A DNA stretch of 7,197 nt from Spirochaetales bacterium (GTDB lineage Bacteria > Spirochaetota > Spirochaetia > B11-G9). This document shows, one piece after another, positions 1 to 6,758 of this stretch (the stretch's first letter is position 1; each line of letters begins with the position of its first letter). A program made the translations under genes and the position numbers. The stretch covers positions 1 through 7,197 of the forward strand of contig JALTGJ010000396.1 in the NCBI GenBank assembly GCA_027077185.1, written 5' to 3'. The notes below the pieces were generated by a model. The model was not told the origin of the DNA, did not search any database, and worked only from the letters and a program-made list of their open reading frames with translations.

Positions 1-622
1 GTAGTTCTGTAATTGCCTGAATAATAACTCTTTTAATTTCATCTTTTTCAACAATGATATCAGGATTAAGACTGGAAGGGGACTCTATACTGTCTACAAT
101 AGATACTTTATCGTTATCATCCCCGGTATACCATACATCATTCAGAGACAAAATAGATGTCCCGCTGATTTTCATCATTGTCTTTTGGAATTCCTTTGTG
201 GTCATACGCATCTCATTTGCAAGCTCCTGATCACTTGCAGCCCGTCCCAGAGAAGATTCAAGACGATGTATGGTATCTTCTATTTCTCTGGTCTTTTGCC
301 TTACAGATCTTGGGACCCAGTCAATAGAACGAAGTTCATCAAAAATGGCCCCTCTAATTCTGGTTACAGCATAGGTTTTAAACTTTACATGCTTATCAGG
401 ATCAAATTTTTTGATTGCATCAAAAAGACCAAAAACACCAAATCCAACAAGGTCATCAAATTCAACATTGTGAGGCATTCCCATCGCAACCTTACCTGCA
501 ACATACTTTACCAGAGGTGCATACTGTTTAACAAACATATCCCTTATTTTAGGATCCCTGCTATCTTTAAAGAGCACCCAAAGTTCTTCTTCGGACTTAT
601 CCTGTAAAAGTTCATCTGCCAT
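1..622 (-). CDS. fliA: RNA polymerase sigma factor FliA/WhiG (sigma-28), 3' end cut by window edge
   Basis: This gene encodes an alternative sigma factor that directs RNA polymerase to late flagellar and motility promoters. Translating the minus strand gives 207 codons running off the window; the family is usually about 240-270 residues, so only most of region 4 is missing. Region 2 is clear: DDLVGFGVFGLFDAIKKFDP at about residues 56-75, then FKTYAVTRIRGAIFDELR at 81-98 and DWVPRSVRQK at 101-110, the classic region 2.3-2.4 to region 3 block of the FliA/WhiG family. Region 3 follows (SDQELANEM, about 130-138), and VIIQAITEL at the edge begins region 4. Two adjacent ATG codons lie at 625 and 622. 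I chose 622 because the AGGAAGGA ribosome binding site then sits about 5 bases upstream; from 625 it would be only about 2. The first ATG overlaps the stop of the preceding gene, implying translational coupling. FliA is normally held by the anti-sigma factor FlgM, which is not in this window. The family call is near certain. Confidence 0.95.
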   Translation of the reverse strand, partial: MADELLQDKSEEELWVLFKDSRDPKIRDMFVKQYAPLVKYVAGKVAMGMPHNVEFDDLVGFGVFGLFDAIKKFDPDKHVKFKTYAVTRIRGAIFDELRSIDWVPRSVRQKTREIEDTIHRLESSLGRAASDQELANEMRMTTKEFQKTMMKISGTSILSLNDVWYTGDDNDKVSIVDSIESPSSLNPDIIVEKDEIKRVIIQAITEL

Positions 623-624
623 CA

Positions 625-1242
625 TTATCCTTCCTGATCTTTTTTAACCATGGTTCGCAGAGCTTTGGCCACTAATTCAGGATCTTGCTCTTCACCCATT
701 ATATCTAAAGTAACTGTCCCGGAAGTACCGGAACTGTCTAAATCTTCTGCACTGTTAAAAGAATTTGAAAACACACCCATATCCGGAAGAACATCAATAT
801 TCGCTGGAATATGATTGCCTTCTGCAGCTTCATCCTCTTCAGATGTTGATTCTGAAATTTCATCAACCAGAGCACTTTTAGCTTCAGCTCCAGTTTCTGA
901 ATCTAAATCTGGATTATCTACCGGCTCCATCTCCACTGCAAATTCCTCTTTATCACTGCCAATTGATATATCAATTTGCGGTTTCCCATTAACAGGTTGC
1001 TCCTGCTTCTGAGACAAATTTTCATCAGAAACCAAAGCTGTTGCAGCATAGGTTTCAAATAATTCAGGTAGGAATTTCCTAAGCAAAATAGAAATTCCAT
1101 AACCGATCCCTGCAAAAAGAATCGCTCCTATTATAGCACGAATTATTATAATTCCAAAACCAACAGATCCAATTAAACCGGAGATCAATGAAAATAAAAA
1201 TGCAAGAGTCGCAATTACAGCAATCATTTTCCAATCTTTCAT
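625..1242 (-). CDS. unrecognised membrane-anchored acidic protein between flhG and fliA
   Basis: I do not recognise a named family. The 205-residue product has two closely spaced hydrophobic segments at the N-terminus (about residues 6-24 and 30-54). The second is rich in glycine (G39, G45, G47, G49) and contains Arg35. RKFLPELF follows the second segment; this basic start and the lysines at 2 and 5 suggest both ends are cytoplasmic. Residues about 70-185 are low-complexity and acidic: 18 Asp/Glu against 2 Lys between 97 and 141. The last 20 residues change character, with DPELVAKALRTMVKK looking like a short amphipathic helix. The ATG at 1242 follows CGGAG about 9 bases upstream. It lies 85 bases after flhG, and its stop overlaps the first ATG of fliA. 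The flagellar context is clear from position. A role in membrane-linked control of FliA or of the export gate is only a guess; B. subtilis SwrB, beside sigD, is a positional analogue and no homology is claimed. The gene looks intact. Confidence 0.85.
   Translation of the reverse strand: MKDWKMIAVIATLAFLFSLISGLIGSVGFGIIIIRAIIGAILFAGIGYGISILLRKFLPELFETYAATALVSDENLSQKQEQPVNGKPQIDISIGSDKEEFAVEMEPVDNPDLDSETGAEAKSALVDEISESTSEEDEAAEGNHIPANIDVLPDMGVFSNSFNSAEDLDSSGTSGTVTLDIMGEEQDPELVAKALRTMVKKDQEG
628..635 (-). promoter_or_regulatory. ribosome binding site and TAATG coupling junction of fliA
   Basis: The minus strand reads AGGAAGGA, then TAATGATGG. The site lies within the last codons of the upstream membrane-protein gene. 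The TAA stop of that gene (627-625) shares its last A with a first ATG (625-623), and a second in-frame ATG follows at once (622-620). Spacing favours the second ATG. The arrangement suggests that ribosomes finishing the upstream gene reinitiate on fliA. Confidence 0.7.
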
Positions 1243-1327
1243 TTACAAAAACTCCGTATATAGATTACGATAATAGCCAGAAGCCGTCAAGTTAAGTTTT
1301 TTACAAGCTATTTACGCTATTCCTCAT

Positions 1328-2194
1328 TTACGACTTCCCCACAAGGCGGCTTAAAAATTTCTTTAACCCTCCACCTTCTTTATACTCAACTTTTTCCAAA
1401 CGGCTTACTATATGCTTAATACACACAGAAGCCTTTGAATCAGGGTCAACTATCATAAAAGGCTTCTGTTTAAGAATGGCCTGGGAAACCTGGGGATCAT
1501 CATAGACATAACCAAGATAATCAACCTTTAGATTTAAAAACTGACTGGCAATATTAATAACCCGTTCAGATACTTTTTTCCCTTCGGTAACACTTTTTAC
1601 TCTGTTAACAATAAGTTTAATGCCAAGATTCATATTATCCACTTCTGTAGCAATTATCTTTATAATTCCATACGCATCTGTAATAGCTGTAGGCTCAGGT
1701 GTTGTAACAATTACCGCATCATCAGCTGCAGCAATAAAATCCAGGACATTACTGGAAACACCTGCACTGGTATCTATTATTATAACATCAACAGCTTCCA
1801 TATTGGAAATTTCTTCAATAAAATGATCTCTTTCACTATCAGATAAATTTGCTATTTTCGAAAAACCGGAAGCCCCTGCAACAATCTGAATTCCAAAATC
1901 AGTATCAATAATAATATCTTTCATTTTCTTTTTCTGTCTTATTAAATGGTATAAATTATATTTTGGAATAATTCCCATAGCAACATTTACATTGGCCAAC
2001 CCTAAATCAGCATCCATTACAAGTACTTTTTTACCAAGCTGGGCATAGGCAATTGCAATATTTATTGACATATTGGTTTTACCAACCCCCCCTTTACCGC
2101 TTGAAACTGCAATTACCCTGGTTTTTGAATTTCCAATACTGTTTTCATTTCTTGATCTCATTATTTCTCTTAGCTGCTCAGCCTGATCAGTCAT
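1328..2194 (-). CDS. flhG: flagellar number regulator FlhG (FleN/YlxH), MinD-like ATPase
   Basis: FlhG is a membrane-binding ATPase of the MinD/ParA family that limits flagellar number and stimulates the FlhF GTPase. At 288 residues it has normal length. The deviant Walker A motif is SSGKGGVGKT (residues 31-40), with the signature lysine GK at 33-34. Switch I is DADLGLANVN (61-70) and switch II DTSAGVS (141-147). The N-terminus carries DQAEQLREIM (3-12), matching the DQA activation helix through which FlhG acts on FlhF. The C-terminus ends in GGGLKKFLSRLVGKS (274-288), a plausible amphipathic membrane-targeting helix of the MinD type. All expected functional parts are therefore present. The ATG at 2194 has GGGAG 6 bases upstream. 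It follows flhF by 59 bases that contain a hairpin. The pairing flhF-flhG upstream of fliA is conserved in many polar or periplasmic flagellar systems, including Pseudomonas and Vibrio. A ParA-type plasmid protein is excluded by the context and the DQA motif. Confidence 0.95.
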   Translation of the reverse strand: MTDQAEQLREIMRSRNENSIGNSKTRVIAVSSGKGGVGKTNMSINIAIAYAQLGKKVLVMDADLGLANVNVAMGIIPKYNLYHLIRQKKKMKDIIIDTDFGIQIVAGASGFSKIANLSDSERDHFIEEISNMEAVDVIIIDTSAGVSSNVLDFIAAADDAVIVTTPEPTAITDAYGIIKIIATEVDNMNLGIKLIVNRVKSVTEGKKVSERVINIASQFLNLKVDYLGYVYDDPQVSQAILKQKPFMIVDPDSKASVCIKHIVSRLEKVEYKEGGGLKKFLSRLVGKS

Positions 2195-2217
2195 GATACA
2201 CTCCCAAATATCTTATA

Positions 2218-2245
2218 CCTCAAACTATTTTTTTATTAGTTGAGG
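2218..2245. repeat. imperfect inverted repeat (hairpin) between flhF and flhG
   Basis: Arms CCTCAAACTA (2218-2227) and TAGTTGAGG (2237-2245) pair over 9 base pairs with one bulged A, around an A/T-rich 9-base loop. In the sense (minus) direction the stem starts about 8 bases after the flhF stop and ends about 12 bases before the flhG ribosome binding site, with no U-run after it, so it is not a sense terminator. On the plus strand it is followed by ACATTTTTTTATTTT, giving a weak terminator shape for antisense transcription. It could also be an mRNA stability or processing element. No folding energy was computed. Confidence 0.5.
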
Positions 2246-2253
2246 ACATTTTT

Positions 2254-3396
2254 TTATTTTCCTGCTACTGTCAAATATCCTGTGTTAAGACCTTCGACAG
2301 TGCGTATTAATCTTGTAGCTGTTACCTCTTCAATATCCTGAGGAACAACCTGACCATCCGTAAGATATGTCAAAGACTTGTTGTTTTCTGACAGCACAGA
2401 AATTATATTTCCAATACGCATGGTTTCATCAAGTTTTGTTAATATAATGGATTTATAATTAAAGGGTTCAAATTGCCTTAAAATTTCTTTAACATCTGAT
2501 ATTTTTGTAGTTGCGCTCATTGCGAGATATACTTCCGAATTAGTACCACAGGCATCAAGCATCTCTCTCATTTCGGCAAGTTTCATATAATCTTTGGGAC
2601 TTTTACCAATTGTATCAACCAGAATAAGATCTGCATCCTGAAATAAATTGATTTTTTGTTCCAGTTCCTTATAGTTTTCAACACATGCCACCGGAATACC
2701 CATAATTTCACCATAAGTTTCTATTTGTTTTTTTGCTCCGATTCTATAATTATCAATTGTTATCATTCTAACAGATTTTGTATACTTACTTTGAGAACTA
2801 AACCCGTGTGTTGCTGCCAATTTTGCAATTGTTGTAGTCTTACCAACACCTGTAGGACCAACCAGAATTACAACTTTTGATCTGTTAAAATCTTCAGCAC
2901 TGCTAATTTTTATACTTTCCCCAATCCAGTCAGTTACTGTCTGTTTTACCAGATTAAGATTTTCCAGTTCATCTATTGTTAAACTGCGTTTCAAGCGGTC
3001 AGAAATAGCCTGAATATAGGAAAAAGAAAATTCATTCTCTGACAGAATTTTTTCTATAGTCTCTATGGAACCATGTTTTTTTTCAGCTCCGCTAATACTT
3101 AAATCTATGTGCTCCTTTAAAGACTGCACTTCATTTAATACAGTTTGAATAGTTTTTTCATTACTAACTGTTTCAAGAATCTTTCTTTTTTCATCCTCAA
3201 GATTCAACTTCTTTCTTTTATTATTATTATCTGAAAGATATCCGCTCATCTCTATCCCTTCTTTTGTGAACATTCCAAGAACACCACCAATGCGAACAGA
3301 TCTCCGGGTAAGAATTTTTGCACGTCCCCCATACTTTGCACTAATTTTATCCATTGCTTCTCTATAATTTGAAGCTATTTCTGTAAAGTATTCCAT
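2254..3396 (-). CDS. flhF: flagellar placement GTPase FlhF (SRP-type GTPase)
   Basis: FlhF is a membrane-associated GTPase of the SRP54/FtsY family that sets where flagella are built; in spirochaetes this would concern insertion near the cell poles. The 380-residue product has the typical layout. A small basic N-terminal (B) domain covers about 1-52 and contains KYGGRAKILTRR. A charged linker follows (about 55-110), then an N domain (about 110-165) and the G domain. GTPase motifs are G1 GPTGVGKTTT (180-189), G2 DNYRIGAKKQ (215-224), G3 DTIGKSP (261-267), G4 TKLDE (320-324) and G5 around GQVVPQDI (348-355). G3 departs from the usual DTAGR. The ATG at 3396 is preceded by AGGAGA with 5-base spacing. 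It lies 80 bases after flhA and 59 before its regulator flhG. Ffh and FtsY are excluded by the B domain and the flagellar context. Confidence 0.96.
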   Translation of the reverse strand: MEYFTEIASNYREAMDKISAKYGGRAKILTRRSVRIGGVLGMFTKEGIEMSGYLSDNNNKRKKLNLEDEKRKILETVSNEKTIQTVLNEVQSLKEHIDLSISGAEKKHGSIETIEKILSENEFSFSYIQAISDRLKRSLTIDELENLNLVKQTVTDWIGESIKISSAEDFNRSKVVILVGPTGVGKTTTIAKLAATHGFSSQSKYTKSVRMITIDNYRIGAKKQIETYGEIMGIPVACVENYKELEQKINLFQDADLILVDTIGKSPKDYMKLAEMREMLDACGTNSEVYLAMSATTKISDVKEILRQFEPFNYKSIILTKLDETMRIGNIISVLSENNKSLTYLTDGQVVPQDIEEVTATRLIRTVEGLNTGYLTVAGK

Positions 3397-3411
3397 ATAT
3401 TCTCCTATAGA

Positions 3412-3470
3412 AATGATAACAATAGAGTTATATAAGGTTTAATTACTGTCCCCGTAACCATTTTATCATT
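3412..3470. repeat. 8-bp inverted repeat spanning the flhA-flhF gap
   Basis: AATGATAA at 3412-3419 and its exact reverse complement TTATCATT at 3463-3470 bracket most of the 80-base gap, separated by 43 bases. The gap also holds a weak inner stem, TTAC/GTAA around GGGGACA on the sense strand. This could fold the intercistronic mRNA just upstream of the flhF ribosome binding site or mark an operator. In AT-rich DNA an 8-base match may also be chance. Confidence 0.3.
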
Positions 3471-3476
3471 CTCCCC

Positions 3477-5576
3477 CTAAACTGCGGTACTTTCCTTAAT
3501 ATTTTCCAGTGATATCTCACCAATTCCTTCTGTTATTATTTCAGAAGCAATCTCAGGCACTGACAATACTATTAGTTCCGGAATATCTCTTACTGTACTT
3601 CGCTTAACAAGAATCCTTGCAGCTTCTGAACAAAGAATAACAGGTAAATTCCCAATTGTCTGAGCCCTATGAACAGCATTCGAAACAGCAGTAATCCACT
3701 TTCTGTGATCTGCCGGATCAAGTGCAGCAACAGGTCCACCTGCTGTATCCAGTCGTGATTCAATAATTAATTGCTCTAAGTCCGGAGCAATGGTAAGAAC
3801 CTTAAGAACTTTATCATCATTCACATATTGCAGACATATTTGTCTTCCAAGGGTTTGCCTCACTTTTTCTATCAAAAAACTTATCTCTTTTGAAACTACA
3901 CCATAATCAGCCATAGTTTCAAGAATAGGAATCATATTCCGTATAGAAACCTGTTCCAACAATAAACCCTGCAGGACCTTTTGAACCTCTCCAAGAGTAA
4001 GGGCCTTTGTTACTTCCTCTACAACAGCAGAATAATCATTCTTTAAGGTATCAAGAATTTTTTTGACTTCCTGACGTCCAAGCATTTCATGAGAGTGTTT
4101 TTTAATTATTTCTGTTAAATGAGTTGCAATTATTGATGGAGCATCAACAACAGTGTAACCTCTCCTTTCGGCCAATTCTCTCTGATCTTCTCCTATCCAG
4201 AGAGCAGGAAGACCAAAAGCAGGATCAATTGTTTTCTCACCCTGAATTTCCTCTTCCACAGTACCCGGATTAATTGCAAGAAAATGTGCAATTCGAATTA
4301 GTCCCTTTCCTATAGATACACCGGTAATTTTAATACTGTATTCACTGGGCTCAAGGCGCATATTGTCAATTATTCTTATTCGGGGAACAACAAGTCCAAG
4401 TTCCAATGCTGATTCCCTCCTGATTCGGGTTATGCGGTCAAGAAGTTCTGCACCCTGTTCCTTATCTACAAGAGGAATCAATCCATATCCTAATTCAAGA
4501 GAAAGAGGATCAAGAGGAACCACAGGTGAAATTTCAGCTGGAGCTTCCTGTTCTGACTCAAGCTCAGAAGAAGAACTGTCCAATGAACTCTGTTTTTTTT
4601 CATTCGATGATAATCTGAATGCAAGGTATGCAGTAATTAAGCTCATTGGTATAAGAATATACCAGGGAAAGCCCGGCAAAATTCCAAGCAGAAACATAAA
4701 AACAGCACCCACCCAGTAAACCCTGGACTGCTGAGTAAATTGTTTTGATATTTCCATACCAAATGTTCCATCAGAGATAGCACGGGTTACGATTAGCCCT
4801 GTTGCTGTAGAAATTAACAACGCAGGAAACTGTGTTATTAGACCGTCACCAACACTTAAAGAGACATAAGTCGTTAATGCAGACCCAATTGATTCTCCAT
4901 GGATGGTAGTGCCTACAATTATTCCTCCAATAACATTTATTATTGTTATTAGAATTCCTACCTTTACATTCCCGGAGATAAATTTTGAGGCACCATCCAT
5001 AGCGCCGTAAAAATCAACTTCATTCTGAAGTTCATTCTTTCTATCTGCAGCTTCCTCTTCTGTAAGAGCACCGGAATTATATGCATTATCTATAGTCATC
5101 TGTTTACCGGGCAACGCATCCAGAGTAAACCTTGCAGCAACTTCAGCAACTCTTGTAGCACCCTTTGTTATAACTATAAACTGAACAGCTATTAGAATTA
5201 TAAAAATTATAAATCCAATAACAAGGCCCTCTGTTCCGGTTGTTCCGACAACAAAAGAAGCAAAAGACCTTACAATTTTTCCATCAAATTCAGCACCCTT
5301 GGAAAGGATCAATCTGGTGGAACTGACATTTAATGCAAGACCGAAAACTGTGGTAATAAGCAGCAAAGTAGGAAAAACAGAAAAATCGAGAGGCTTTGTT
5401 GTATAGAGAACAATCAGAATCATTATTAAACTGATCATTAAATTGAGGGACATAAATAAATCCAGTAAAACTGTCGGCAGAGGAATTATCAGCATTCCAA
5501 TAATTACAATTACACCAATAGCTACAAGTATATCACTCCTGCCCCCTACAGGTTTCTTAACCGATAAGTCAGACAA
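3477..5576 (-). CDS. flhA: flagellar export gate protein FlhA
   Basis: FlhA is the large integral-membrane component of the flagellar type III export gate. It forms a ring that receives chaperone-substrate complexes and couples export to proton motive force. The 699 residues match the usual length near 690. The N-terminal half holds about eight hydrophobic segments (roughly 17-34, 36-58, 66-84, 108-136, 205-226, 238-265, 285-303, 305-322). The conserved cytoplasmic loop contains RVAEVAARFTLDALPGKQM (142-160) followed by TIDNAYNSG (161-169), the FHIPEP family signature, and continues through YGAMDGASKFISGN (190-203). A Ser/Glu-rich linker (about 323-355) leads to the cytoplasmic substrate-docking domain (about 357-699). 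The start appears to be TTG at 5576: an in-frame TAA lies five codons upstream with no ATG or GTG between, and the next ATG is residue 28, inside the first membrane segment. The weak AAGGGTGGTG upstream serves as ribosome binding site. The gene begins 21 bases after flhB. The identity is certain; the start is fairly sure. Confidence 0.97.
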   Translation of the reverse strand: MSDLSVKKPVGGRSDILVAIGVIVIIGMLIIPLPTVLLDLFMSLNLMISLIMILIVLYTTKPLDFSVFPTLLLITTVFGLALNVSSTRLILSKGAEFDGKIVRSFASFVVGTTGTEGLVIGFIIFIILIAVQFIVITKGATRVAEVAARFTLDALPGKQMTIDNAYNSGALTEEEAADRKNELQNEVDFYGAMDGASKFISGNVKVGILITIINVIGGIIVGTTIHGESIGSALTTYVSLSVGDGLITQFPALLISTATGLIVTRAISDGTFGMEISKQFTQQSRVYWVGAVFMFLLGILPGFPWYILIPMSLITAYLAFRLSSNEKKQSSLDSSSSELESEQEAPAEISPVVPLDPLSLELGYGLIPLVDKEQGAELLDRITRIRRESALELGLVVPRIRIIDNMRLEPSEYSIKITGVSIGKGLIRIAHFLAINPGTVEEEIQGEKTIDPAFGLPALWIGEDQRELAERRGYTVVDAPSIIATHLTEIIKKHSHEMLGRQEVKKILDTLKNDYSAVVEEVTKALTLGEVQKVLQGLLLEQVSIRNMIPILETMADYGVVSKEISFLIEKVRQTLGRQICLQYVNDDKVLKVLTIAPDLEQLIIESRLDTAGGPVAALDPADHRKWITAVSNAVHRAQTIGNLPVILCSEAARILVKRSTVRDIPELIVLSVPEIASEIITEGIGEISLENIKESTAV

Positions 5577-5601
5577 AATGCACCACCCTTATTACAATCA
5601 T
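5569..5601 (-). other. possible 10-codon leader ORF bridging flhB and flhA
   Basis: A strong AGGAGG (5611-5606), inside the last codons of flhB, sits 4 bases before an ATG (5601-5599) that overlaps the flhB stop as ATGA. This ATG opens a 10-codon frame, MIVIRVVHFV, ending in TGA at 5571-5569, just past the TTG start of flhA. Ribosomes leaving flhB could reinitiate here and end on top of the flhA start, coupling the two genes. The sequence shows the arrangement; translation is unproven and the AGGAGG may simply encode Gln-Glu-Val of FlhB. Confidence 0.35.
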
Positions 5602-6758
5602 GAAACCTCCTGCTTTTTCCCATCCATCTGATAAATCTCAGCAAAAACAATAGCCATAACCTGGTAATATTCTTCAGGAATTACTTCACCTATCTCAACT
5701 TCTGCAAACAAACCACGTGCCAGAGGCTTATTTTCGACAATAGGGACATCGTTCTCCCGGGCTATTTTTTTTATACTCTGGGCCATATTATCCTGTCCCT
5801 TTGCGATTACTACAGGAGCAATCATGGAATCCCTTGCCCATTCCATTCCCACTGCAAAGTGAGTAGGATTCGTTATTATAACATCAGCTTCAGGTACTTT
5901 TTGAAGCATATTCTGTGTCATTATTTCCCTCATACGTTCCCGCAGTCTATTTCGAACAAGTGGATCCCCTTCTGTTGTTTTCCTTTCCTCTTTTACTTCC
6001 TGCTTTGTCATCTTAAGAGATTCCTTATGCTTCTGCCTTTGAAAAAAATAATCAGGAATAGCTAATAGCAGCATTGCCATAGATGCTTCGATAAGAATTT
6101 TAAAGGAAATTACAGTGACTGTACTAAAGGAGTAGGAAAACCCGGATTCTAAAAAACCAATCATATTCCCAAGCTCTTTCCGTATATTAATGTATGCTAT
6201 AACACTTATAATAGCCACCTTAAACAGTGATTTACCCAGATTAAACAGAGCCTCAGTTGAAACAAATGATTTTTGAAGGAACTTAATAATATTAGGGCTT
6301 ATTTTATTTAAGTCCGGTGTAATTGGTTTAACAGAGAACAGAAAGCCAACCTGCATTACATTTGATACAAAAGCTGCAATAAATGCAATAAGAGCTATAG
6401 GACCGACAAGTTTAATTAAATAAAGTGAAAAGGCTTTTACAATTCTACCCTCTCCCAAAATGTTGGATTCAACTGATATTGAGAGAAAATAATGCATCAT
6501 TTCACTCATTTGTTTAAGCATATAGGGACCAAGGATACCAATTGCAATTATAGGAAAAAGAAGAACAATTGCAGATGTAAATTCCGAACTTTTTGCAACC
6601 TTTCCCTCTTCCCTGGATTTCCTGATTTTCTGTTCTGTAGGATCTTCTGTCCGGCCTTCATCTTCTGCGGCAAACCACTGAATATCAATATTAAATTCGG
6701 ATTTTTCCAGAGGGATATAGTCTTGCAGCCACCATGGATAAATAGAAGCATTATCCAT
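5598..6758 (-). CDS. flhB: flagellar export switch protein FlhB
   Basis: FlhB sits in the flagellar export gate and switches secretion from rod/hook to filament substrates after cleaving itself. The 386-residue product has four membrane segments (about 62-82, 108-140, 176-192, 215-240). A conserved charged linker follows (from QRQKHKESLKM, 240-250), then the cytoplasmic domain with the autocleavage motif NPTH at 297-300; cleavage between Asn297 and Pro298 would leave an 89-residue C-terminal piece. The C-terminal conserved block VPIVENKPLARGLF (338-351) is present. The typical family start, EGRTEDPTEQKIRKSREEGK, begins near residue 34, so there is an N-terminal extension of about 33 residues rich in aromatics (YPWW, QWF). 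The start at 6758 is supported by a strong AGGAGG 9 bases upstream and by TAATG overlap with fliR; no other Met occurs before residue 80. A virulence-type homologue (SpaS/YscU) is ruled out by context. Confidence 0.97.
   Translation of the reverse strand: MDNASIYPWWLQDYIPLEKSEFNIDIQWFAAEDEGRTEDPTEQKIRKSREEGKVAKSSEFTSAIVLLFPIIAIGILGPYMLKQMSEMMHYFLSISVESNILGEGRIVKAFSLYLIKLVGPIALIAFIAAFVSNVMQVGFLFSVKPITPDLNKISPNIIKFLQKSFVSTEALFNLGKSLFKVAIISVIAYINIRKELGNMIGFLESGFSYSFSTVTVISFKILIEASMAMLLLAIPDYFFQRQKHKESLKMTKQEVKEERKTTEGDPLVRNRLRERMREIMTQNMLQKVPEADVIITNPTHFAVGMEWARDSMIAPVVIAKGQDNMAQSIKKIARENDVPIVENKPLARGLFAEVEIGEVIPEEYYQVMAIVFAEIYQMDGKKQEVS

Noticed and set aside
185..607. 140-codon plus-strand open frame
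   Set aside because: It lies wholly antisense to fliA, whose minus-strand translation is an unmistakable sigma factor; the plus-strand product has no recognisable features.
918..1115. 65-codon minus-strand frame inside the unnamed gene
   Set aside because: It is an alternative frame nested in 625-1242, without its own clear ribosome binding site; the longer frame has coherent membrane segments and coupling to fliA.
1262..1290. Possible sigma-70 promoter before the unnamed gene (TTGACG, 17 bases, TAATCT on the minus strand)
   Set aside because: The -10 matches only 3 of 6 positions, and the predicted start would fall on the ribosome binding site itself. No sigma-28-like GCCGATAA was seen.
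3397..3476. Possible internal promoter for flhF (TATAAC as -10)
   Set aside because: At 17-base spacing the upstream hexamer is ACGGGG, with no resemblance to a -35 box.
4363..4719. 118-codon plus-strand open frame
   Set aside because: It is antisense to the well-conserved FlhA coding region and has a low-complexity Ser/Arg-rich composition typical of a shadow frame.
5569..5601. True frameshift at the flhA start making it a pseudogene
   Set aside because: The FlhA frame from TTG already gives a complete normal-length protein with an ordinary N-terminus, so no disruption needs to be assumed.
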